Part shown: positions 56,297 through 64,000 of the stretch, in pieces | Layout: each line of letters begins with the position of its first letter | How positions within the stretch are numbered: the first letter of the stretch is position 1 | NCBI GenBank assembly: GCA_039602395.1 | Contig: JBCNJP010000010.1 | Location: 31,599,409 to 31,663,408 of the forward strand | From: Deinandra increscens subsp. villosa | Lineage: Eukaryota; Streptophyta; Magnoliopsida; Asterales; Asteraceae | Direction of reading: 5' to 3' | Length of the DNA: 64,000 bases | Program-made: the position numbers and the translations under genes | Notes under the pieces: model-generated | The model's database searches: none | Told to the model about the DNA's origin: nothing | What the model saw: the letters and a program-made list of their open reading frames with translations, nothing else

Positions 56297-57607
56297 TCAT
56301 AACTTTAAATAATTATTTGAATTATAATTATTTCTACAAGTTATATATTTATTCAACCATAAATATATTCATTAATCTAAATATTTATTTGAACAATAAA
56401 TATTCCAAACGGGCTTTCCAAACAATACAAACGGGAATATTATGTCAAGACTCGACCAGATCGTTTGGGTAACTAAACATTATCCAACTGAAACAGTATC
56501 TTAAAACCGTCTTATTAATTATTATTAGGACACGGTTTACTTGCTACGTCCAGCGCGATACAACTTTCATCATTATCTCGAATCAAGTGAGTTTCACGGC
56601 CCCTTTTCCTTTACTATTCTATCAATAGGGGGAGAAATACATGAAACACCAAACTTTATACATTCTTTTGATTGTATACAAAGTCTTTCCTTTAAACTAT
56701 TTTAAATACTTTTAGGAAGAATCATGAAACAGACAAACACACTTTAAATAATTATTGGAACTATAATTATTTCTACCAGTCCTATATTTATTATACAATA
56801 AATATGACCGTCCATCCAAACATCTGATTGATATTATGGTACAACTGTTACGCCTTATTGATTATCTGTTCTTTTATACCCCTTTATAGTAATTTGTTAT
56901 ACAACATATTGCTACAAATCCCATCAACAATTGATTTCAATTAGTTCCTAACGATAACTAGTGAATAGATCTATTTGGTTTGACAACCCTGCTCTATCTG
57001 GTCGCTCCAGTTCTGACACACTCGTAACAAGTCTGGGGGTACATGTCAGTTATTCCATGCCATTGGTATTTCTTAGGGGAAGTTACCATAGGTGGATAAA
57101 TCTGTTAGTGTTTGAAATCAAGGTACCGGTAGATCAATGCAACGACAGGTAAACCATTATAATATCATGTATATCATCAACTGTTTTACAAATGCATTTT
57201 GTAGAATCTAAAACCTGTGAACTCACAACATTATGTTGACCTTTTCAAACTCATGTATTTCTCAGGTAACCAAGCCAGACGGTATGCAAATGGGACGTTA
57301 AACTTTAGGGCCTGCATGTTGGAGTCATAGTCACATTCATCATCATGAAACAACTTATGAAACACTTACCTTTAAATCCTTGGTCGAAAAGATTTCAAGA
57401 CTTTCCTATCTTAATATTTCTGAAACAAATCATATTTCAGTATTGTAAAACAATGTCGTTTTAACATATTTCCACTGCAAAACTTTGATGACATACTTGG
57501 TTTTTCAAACGTATATTAATCTGATAGAGGTCGTTCTATGTATCCACGACTATGACACCATGACGTAACATGCCTCCGGTCCCGAAAGTTCAGGGTGTGA
57601 CAATTAC

Positions 57608-57782
57608 TTTGAAGCATGTAGCTTTATTATTAACTCTAGTGTACTTTGTAATGTAATGTGTTGCTATGTTATGTTATATTGTGGTGATTGTTATAGATTT
57701 TGGCATGTCATGTTTTGATTGCATTCACTTATACTATGTGTAATGCCTTACTTTATTTTCTCTTATATAGTTTAAAGTAGAA
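57608..57782 (+). other. G0 leader just upstream of gag
   Basis: T/G-rich leader resumed after the solo LTR target duplication. It ends TATATAGTTTAAAGTAGA before the gag ATG. Confidence 0.5.
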
Positions 57783-58404
57783 TGTCAAGACGCTCAAACC
57801 GTGATAGTGACCCTACTGAACCCTCAACCCTATCGAAGCCCTGATTAAGACTTTTCTGCCTCAAATGGAAGGAGATCAGGATCCCCTGGTGGTAAGACTA
57901 AGAGTTTTCTTCTACGATCGAAAGATTTATGACTACAATTGTACGAGTTGTATTCAAGGTTTTAAGTAACTTATAGGTGTCCGAGAATGCTCTTACAAGG
58001 ATATTATGAATTGCAAGCCCTTACACTTCAAGGGTACCGAAGGAGCCGTTGGACTCATCCGCTGGTTTGAGAAGATGGAATTTGTGTTCCGTATGTGTAA
58101 CTATCCGCATGGTTACAAGGTCAAGTACGCCACTAGCGTTTTTGGAGAGGGAGTTCTGACCTGGTGGAACTCTCATGCTGAAGCCCTCGGATAAGACCTA
58201 GCTTACGCCATGGCTTGGAATGAACTGAAACTACTCATGCGTGATGAGTATTGTCCTCGTGAGGAACTGCAACGATTGGAAGTCAAATTTTGGAACTTGA
58301 CCATGTATGGATCAGACATAGCTGCTTACACCCGGTGATTCCACGAATTAGCACACATCTGTCCTACTATGGTGACCCCTCTGCACAAGAAAATCGAGAG
58401 ATAC
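57783..58404 (+). pseudogene. G0 gag fragment
   Basis: The ATG of MSRRSNRDSDPTEPSTL is followed by a frameshift near 57835 and a GT...AG gap (57892-57977). The capsid region then reads CSYKDIMNCKPLHFKGTEGA, LIRWFEKMEFVFRMCNYPHG, VLTWWNSHAEALG, a stop at 58192, and FWNLTMYGSDIAAYT, a stop at 58337, and KKIERY. It is cut at KKIERY by the Athila insertion. The blocks are closer to R1 gag than to F or G2 by eye. Confidence 0.8.
57892..57977 (+). other. Candidate intron in G0 gag
   Basis: GTAAGACTAAG ... AACTTATAG lies between the N-terminal segment and the CSYKD block, the same place as the R1 gap at 11734-11815. Phase cannot be tested because of the upstream frameshift. Confidence 0.4.
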
Positions 58405-60174
58405 TGATGTGTTGAAAAACACATCGGTTTTCCTTTACGTTTCCGGGTCATTTTGTGAGTCTTTTGAGTCAAGTTCCATATGTTTTTAGTTGCTTTTTCA
58501 TTATTAGTGTCTTAATGTGTGTTTTATAGTAAAGTTGCAGTTTGGTACAATTCCCGAGAGGAACGAGCATTGGAAAATAATTGAAGAGAAAAAGAAGCAA
58601 AAGTGCTGAAATTTGAGCACCAGGCGTATCGCCTAGTGCCCAGGAAGATGCAAGCGATATGCTTTCTGTGAGAAAGTCAAAGGCGGCATTTTAAACGTTG
58701 ACCCGACTATTTTGTCGAGTTGTGGGTCCAGGCGTATCGCCTACTGATCAGGAGACCTCCAAGCGATACTCTTGGAGGCTAATATTCCGGGAAACCCTAA
58801 TTTCTCACTTATACATACAATGCGGGATTTCTAGTCGAAGAACATTCACCCTGCCGTATCTCAGAGCCACTGGAGACGATTCTGGAGCAGAAGAACGAGA
58901 TTGAAGCCATTGGAGCCTAAGGATTGAAGAATTCGACTCCCAATCGCTTCCCCGGGTTCTTAATCTTTCGTTTTAACTTTCGTTTTCATTTGACCAGATT
59001 ATGTTCTTGATTGTTATTACTGTTTTTATGATGAACTCAGACATGTCAATGGTTATTGGCTAATTCTTTTGTACCATCTAGACCGTTTGATGAGTAGTTA
59101 ATGTTTTCGACTTTTCCTTGATTATGACGATTATGATGCATTGATGTTCTATTGAAATTCCATTAATTTTCTGTGATTGTTGCTTATGCGTATTGTGATT
59201 AGGGTTTTGGTTATTGATTGGTGTTTGTGTTGCCCACGAATGTCTTTCGGGTCGGGTAATGCATCTAAAGGTGTTAGCTTTACGGTTTTCATCTAGAGAA
59301 TAGTTTAGGAGACGTCCCGAACTAGAACATTGGTTAATAATTAATACTATGATTGCCATATTCTGCCTTGGTTAGAACTTAAAAGGGGATAACCTTGTCG
59401 ACTAGTTGGGTTGGTTAATTGTCTAGATCAGGATTGTCTCAAAAGGAAGTCCCCTAGATTAGTTGGTCAAATTGCTAAGTTGTAACTCTCATAGTGGTTA
59501 GAGGTAGCTCCTATTGCCTTAAGGTGCCTTCGATGAGTTTCGCGGGTGGTTAGGGTAATTGAATTGGGAAATACTCAAAAGGTGAACCAATTAATTGAGC
59601 GGTAGAATTATCGGTTAGGATGTACTCAAAAGGTGAACTGACGAATCAGTGAGCGTGTTCCAACCTTTAGGATTCTTGTCAGTTACGTCCGGAGAGGATA
59701 TCGGGGGCTCATAGGTTTTCTATAGGTTGTATCATTAGAATCTGATTAGTCATATTTATCATAGTCAAGGGAAGTCGTTAGCATTAACTAGGATTCTAGG
59801 TCTAGGTGGTATTTCTCATCATATCTGGTTTTCGTCTCTAGGGTTTGAGTTTGTGGTTTGCTTTCCATTTTTAGTAATTTCCCGTTTTAGTAAGTCTCAA
59901 TAATTTAGTTAATTTTTGCTTATTTAATTTTAGTTACTTGTTCCTTCAAATCAAAACCAATTTTCATCAATTAATCAGTAATTTATTTTTCTTAGTTAAA
60001 TTTGTCTTTTTAGTGTCTCTAGGGTTCGACCCCGGTCTGCCGATAGCTATTCTACATCCGATAGGTTCACTTGCCTGTCGAGTCGGTCTAGTTTAGGTTA
60101 ATTAGGTTTTAATTTAGTGTGTCTAGGTCTAGGATAATTTAGTTTATTTTTTTTAGATCGATTTTTGCACATCA
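58405..60174 (+). repeat. Athila 5' LTR (1,770 bp)
   Basis: It begins TGATGTGTTG and ends TTTTTGCACATCA. The TGATGTG/CACATCA ends are perfect inverted repeats, and the PBS follows. It contains two copies of a unit with GGCGTATCGCC and AAGCGATA (58621-58670 and 58728-58780). Confidence 0.92.
58621..58780 (+). repeat. Duplicated GGCGTATCGCC ... AAGCGATA unit in the Athila LTR
   Basis: CCAGGCGTATCGCCTA at about 58620 and 58728, each followed some 25 bases later by CAAGCGATA. GGCG-TAT-CGCC is a palindrome of the same form as in the F LTR. Confidence 0.75.
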
Positions 60175-60176
60175 GG

Positions 60177-60198
60177 TTTTTGGCGCCGTTGCCGGGGA
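60177..60198 (+). promoter_or_regulatory. Athila primer binding site
   Basis: TTTTGGCGCCGTTGCCGGG two bases after the LTR. This conserved Athila sequence is generally held to pair with an aspartate tRNA. Confidence 0.8.
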
Positions 60199-60398
60199 CA
60201 CTTGGTAATAGCGAAATTAACTTTGATTTTTAGATTAGGATTAATTGTGTGTTTTTCTTTTTCTTTGCGTGCTTAGTTAATTTAATTTTAATTAATTTTG
60301 CCTTAGGTTTTATTGTGTCTTTTAATTGGTCTATGCTCTATTTTGTGTGCTTTAGTAAATTAGGTTTAATTAAACTATTTGTGTGTGTTTTCTAGTTT
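60199..60398 (+). other. Athila leader
   Basis: T-rich leader, no ORF. Confidence 0.6.
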
Positions 60399-61783
60399 AT
60401 GCCCCATACCCGTTCCAAAGGATCGCCTGAATTTTCTGCTACGTCCGAACCCGAGAGAGATATCCATGAGCGCATTCGTGAGCTTCGTGAGCGTCTCCAG
60501 ACCATTCGCGGTAGTAAGGTACACACCCTTAAAACCGTTTCTCGTTTACTTCCGCCCATCCCATTTCCTGATTTGAATATGGCTGCTAGACGTACTGTTC
60601 ATGAAATAGCTAGTGACGGAGTCGTAGATGCTAGGTTTTCCATTGCACCCACCACCATTGCTAACACTGCCAACTGGCAAATTCCATCTCATGTCCTGAA
60701 CACGTTAACCCAAACCATTCAATTCCATGGCCTAGATGAGGAGGACACACCCGCTCACTTATCTCGATTCGTACGTATCTGTGCCACTTTCGGTCTCAGT
60801 GGCGTTCAACCTGAAACCGTCTACCTTCGCTTGTTCCCATTTTCACTCACCGCTCGTGCTGCCCAGTGGCTTGAAACCCTTTCCGCAAACTCGATTGCCA
60901 CGTGGGCCGATCTCCAACAAAAATTCTTGAAAAAGTATCATTCGCCCGCAAAAGCCGCACGTATGAGGTAGCAGATTCACTCTTTTCGCATGGACCCTGA
61001 CGAGCCATACTATCTTGCGTACGAGCGCTTTAACACTCTTTTGAGAAAGTGCCCCCAACACGGTCTGACTGATTGGGCAATCATCGAAAATTTTTACAAC
61101 GGTCTCACCTACGAAACGCAAAAACAATTCAACATTTCTGCAGGGGGCCACATGATGGAGAAGCTGGGTATTGAGGATTGCAAGAACCTGTTTGAGAGTT
61201 TTGCCTTAGTTGAGCAGCAGAACCCCGATGATCGTAGGGCCACTTTAGCTCCAATGAAATCTTCACTTTCTACATCTCGGGGAGTTCACCACGTGAGCTC
61301 TGACACTGTTGCTCAGGCTCAGTATGATGCTTTGCAGAAACAAATCAACGACCTTAAACTTCAGCAGCAGGCTAAATGTGAGCTATGTCGTGGAAGTCTT
61401 GACACCATCGACTGCCTACTTGCCAGCCAGGAGCAAGTGGATTTCATCTCTAACCGAAACCAGTTCGGTAACTCTTTTCAGTCGGGGTGGAGAACCAACC
61501 CCAATTCTGGTTGGCGGGGTGGCGCGAACCCCTCGGGTTTTCAATCGCGTCAGAACCAGGATAGCGGGAGTGATGCAGGGTCGAGTTTGAAGAAGATTAA
61601 GGAAATGTTGGCTGCACAAATGCAATTGCTAAATCAGGTCGTGACACGTGATCAGGAGACGCAGCAGAAGTTGAAGGAACACGACACACTCTTAAGGAAC
61701 CAACAGTCGGCCTTTCTAGATTTACAACGTTCCGTAGGAGACATAGGAAAACAGGTTTCTGAGTTGGTAGGTAAGGGGGGGGG
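60399..61783 (+). pseudogene. Athila gag
   Basis: The frame starts MPHTRSKGSPEF. It contains the Athila gag blocks ITWQ-type IANTANWQIPSHV, IQFHGLDEEDTPAHLSRF, VRICATFGLSG, YLRLFPFSLTARAAQWLETL and WADLQQKFLKKYHSPAKAA. An in-frame TAG at 60969-60971 is followed in the same frame by FRMDPDEPYYLAYERFNTLL and a Gln-rich C-terminal coiled coil. The frame is lost at a run of ten G at 61775-61784. No zinc knuckle is seen. Confidence 0.88.
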
Positions 61784-61784
61784 G

Positions 61785-62709
61785 GTCATTTTCTGGTAGT
61801 ACACAAACAAACCCTAATGCGACCCTTAAGGCTGTGAAAACACGTAGCGGTAGAGGCGGAGAGCAAGACCCACCGGCACAGGAGGAAGAGCCGGTGGATG
61901 AGGAGATCGAGATGGAGACTCCGGATGGGAGGGCGCACCCGAGGCTAGTCCCAGCAAGTACCGTGCCAACCTCCGAGTCTCCTGCACCTAAGGCAGCAGA
62001 GAAGAAGAAGAAGTAGTTCGAGCCAAAGGAGATAACTACTGAGGATTTGAGGCGAGTCCCCTACCCCGCCCGTCTCATCCAACAGAAATATGCGAGAGAG
62101 TACGGTCGGTTTCTTGACATGTTCAAACAGCTCAAAATCAATCTTCCATTCGTTGAGGCGCTACAGCAAATGCCCAAATATGCCAAATTCTTAAAGGATC
62201 TCCTATCCAATAAGAAAAAGCTGGAGACGCTCTCGACCGTTACTCTCGATGAACGATGTTCTGCGGTGGTCCAGAACAAGCTACCAGAGAAACTGACTGA
62301 TCCGGGCATTTTCACGATCCCGTGTCTGTTAGGTAGCTCGACTGTGAACCACGCGTTGGCGGATCTAGGTGCTAGCATCAATCTGATGCCCTATTCGATT
62401 TACGAGAAGCTAGGCCTCGAAGATCCAATCCCTACGCGCATGAGCATCTCATTAGCGGATCGATCCGTTAAATATCCACGGGGAGTTGTGGAGAATTTGT
62501 TGGTGAAGGTTGATAGATTTGTGTTCCCTGTGGATTTTGTGATCATGGACATGGAGGTAGATGAAAAATGTCCACTCATCCTAGGACGCCCCTTTTTGCG
62601 CACCGCCAAGGCGTTGATCGATGTCTATGGTGGGAAGATTACACTTCGTGTAGGGGATGAGACGAATACATTCGATATCATGCAGTCCATGAAATATTCT
62701 GTAGGTTAG
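61785..62709 (+). pseudogene. Athila protease region
   Basis: The frame resumes after the G run: an acidic linker (EEEPVDEEIEMETPDG), an in-frame TAG at 62014, then YPARLIQQKYAREYGRFLDM and PKYAKFLKDLLSNKKKLE. The protease has HALADLGASINLMPYSIY, with DLGA at the catalytic position, as commonly seen in Athila, and ends LILGRPFLRTAKALIDVYGG. Stop TAG at 62707. Confidence 0.88.
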
Positions 62710-64000
62710 GACGATTCAGTTTACTTCATTGATACTTTCATTTCTCATATGGATCGGTGCCTTGACTACATTTGTGGAGCAGACTTGGTTAGGAGTGAGA
62801 GTGAGACCCCGGTGAGTGAGGACCGGGGGGTCGATGATGAGGCTCACCAGGAGCATGTCTCGACTGAGGTAGTAGATGAGAGTTCTGAGGTTTTTGAGGT
62901 TAGTGAAGTTGAGGAACTAGGAGAGAAACCATCCTTAGAGGAACCACCAGTTTTAGAGCTTAAGGAGTTACCATCTCATCTAGAGTACGCATTCTTAGAG
63001 AGTGATTCCCGTTTGCCCGTCATCATTTCTGCCACTTTGACGGAGGAGGAGAAGAAAAAGTTGATACAGGTTCTGCTAGCGCACAAGCAGGCGATTGCGT
63101 GGTAATTGTGTGATATAAAGGGTATAAGCCCTCTATTTTGCACGCATCGCATACTCATGGAGGATGAGTATAAACCGGTAGTCCAACCTCAGAGGCGATT
63201 AAATCCAAACATGAAGGAGGTTGTGAAGAAAGAGGTTCTCAAACTACTGGACGCATGATTGATTTATCCGATTTCCGATTCTACATGGGTCAGCCCGGTT
63301 CAGGTAGTTCCGAAGAAGGGAGGTATGACGGTTGTGATGAATGAGAAACACGAGTTGATCTCGAGTAGGACCGTCACGGGATGGCGTGTGTGTATAGATT
63401 ACCGTAAGCTTAATGATGCCACTAGGAAAGACCACTTCCCATTACCCTTTATCGATCAGATGTTGGAGCGGTTGTCGGGTCAGCAGTACTACTGTTTTCT
63501 CGACGGATTTTTCGGTTATTTCCAGATTCCTATTGCACCCGAGGATCAGGAGAAAACCACCTTCACATGCCCGTACGGTACCTTCGCGTATCGTCGTATG
63601 CCATTCGGGTTATGTAACGCTCCGGCCACATTTCAGAGGTGTATGGTGGCCATCTTTTAGGACATGATCGAGATTTCCATGGAGGTATTTATGGACGATT
63701 TTTCTGTTTTCGGGAGTTCCTTCGATCAGTGTTTAGGTAATTTGGAGAGGATGTTAGCTAGGTGCATAGAGACCAAATTGATGCTTAATTGGGAGAAATG
63801 TCATTTCATGGTCACCGAGGGGATAGTTTTAGGTCATAAGATTTCTCGTGCAGGAATTGAGGTTGATAGAGCCAAGATTGAGACGATCAGCAAACTTCCG
63901 CCACCCACTAATGTAAAATCTGTTAGGAGTTTCTTAGGTCACGCAAGGTTCTATCGTAGGTTCATTAAGGATTTTTTCAAAATCACTAGTCCCATGACCC
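62710..64000 (+). pseudogene. Athila reverse transcriptase region (partial)
   Basis: The same frame continues through stops at 63103, 63256 and 63658. An acidic linker to 62960 is followed by LKELPSHLEYAFLE and the RT with VCIDYRKLNDATRKDHFPLP, FLDGFFGYFQIPIAPEDQEK (the first catalytic Asp is present), FAYRRMPFGLCNAPATFQRC and VFMDDFSVFG (the YxDD-equivalent MDD). The thumb begins VKSVRSFLGHARFYRRFIKD where the window ends. All breaks in this part are point nonsense changes, not indels. Confidence 0.88.

Larger units (their letters stand above)
53146..57602 (+). mobile_element. Solo LTR of a long-LTR gypsy family (4.46 kb)
   Basis: TGTGACAACCCGTAAAAA to TCAGGGTGTGACA with ATTAC on both sides (53141-53145 and 57603-57607). 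The termini follow the R1 pattern (element strand TGTGACAACC...GGGTGTGACA). Inside are a family C element, a trinucleotide-rich stretch, and nothing that encodes a retrotransposon protein, so a solo LTR is the best reading. A non-autonomous element without pol is possible. Confidence 0.75.
31788..58404 (+). mobile_element. Ty3/gypsy element G0, the old host of nested insertions
   Basis: The remnants of one plus-strand gypsy element are scattered over 26.6 kb: an extra ORF (31817-32060 and 33087-33832), leader pieces (36663-36683, 37538-37565, 53045-53145, 57603-57782) and gag (57783-58404). Each gap is filled by an insertion with its own target duplication. Removing them brings the ORF, leader and gag together in the order seen in R1. 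The 5' LTR is missing at the TA tract, and the part after gag is interrupted by Athila and lies beyond the window. The gag resembles that of R1. Confidence 0.75.
58405..64000 (+). mobile_element. Athila-type Ty3/gypsy element, truncated by the window end
   Basis: 5' LTR, PBS, gag, protease and RT in order. The window ends inside RT. The left flank GATAC would be the target duplication, but the right end is not visible. The PBS (TTTTTGGCGCCGTTGCCGGG) and the gag and protease style are typical of the Athila branch. Six in-frame stops and one frameshift make it a dead copy. It is inserted in G0 gag. Confidence 0.9.

Overview
The window is repeat-rich plant nuclear DNA, from a eudicot and probably an asterid such as Asteraceae. 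That placement is inference from the style of the long-LTR chromovirus-like Ty3/gypsy, SIRE-like copia and Athila elements and from captured plant gene pieces. I found no intact host gene. Almost every long open frame belongs to a transposable element. Host coding sequence appears only as short decayed fragments: a LysM-type receptor kinase, an AP180-type clathrin assembly protein, ribosomal protein uS14/RPS29 and a WEB1-like coiled-coil protein.

Layout. 1-3056: foldback DNA elements of several families, each bounded by (TA)n. 3057-7590: an unclassified block with a GC-rich left edge and a receptor-kinase fragment. 7591-8124: two more (TA)n-bounded elements, the second truncated. 8125-16436: gypsy element R1 (minus strand), without its 3' end, with a 3.3 kb 5' LTR. 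16437-24393: gypsy element F (plus strand), without its 5' LTR, with a complete 2.3 kb 3' LTR. 24394-31787: one short foldback element, a 6.66 kb terminal-inverted-repeat element (E2) carrying three gene fragments and a kilobase-scale array of the word AAAACTCAC, and two tandem 194 bp foldback elements.

31788-64000: one old gypsy element (G0, plus strand) taken apart by nested insertions. In order these are a 1,026 bp hAT-type element (8 bp target duplication), a 2.8 kb solo LTR (TTAGA), an 854 bp hAT-type element, a complete gypsy element G2 (GTATT, 15.5 kb), a 4.46 kb solo LTR (ATTAC) and an Athila element (left flank GATAC) that runs off the window. G2 itself contains a gag-only SIRE-like copia element (ATAAT, 6.05 kb) and a 375 bp inverted duplication that copies the copia/gypsy junction, so the insertion order can be read directly.

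How parts relate. R1 and G0 appear to be one gypsy lineage. Both have an extra ORF upstream of gag, a similar gag and a GT...AG gap at the same place in gag, and the solo LTR at 33833-36657 matches the R1 LTR. The six (TA)n-bounded DNA families have unrelated interiors but share a purine-rich terminus like TAGGGnnnGGnTC, which suggests one mobilising machinery that prefers TA microsatellites. The most unusual object is E2. All identities come from reading motifs by eye; no database search was run.
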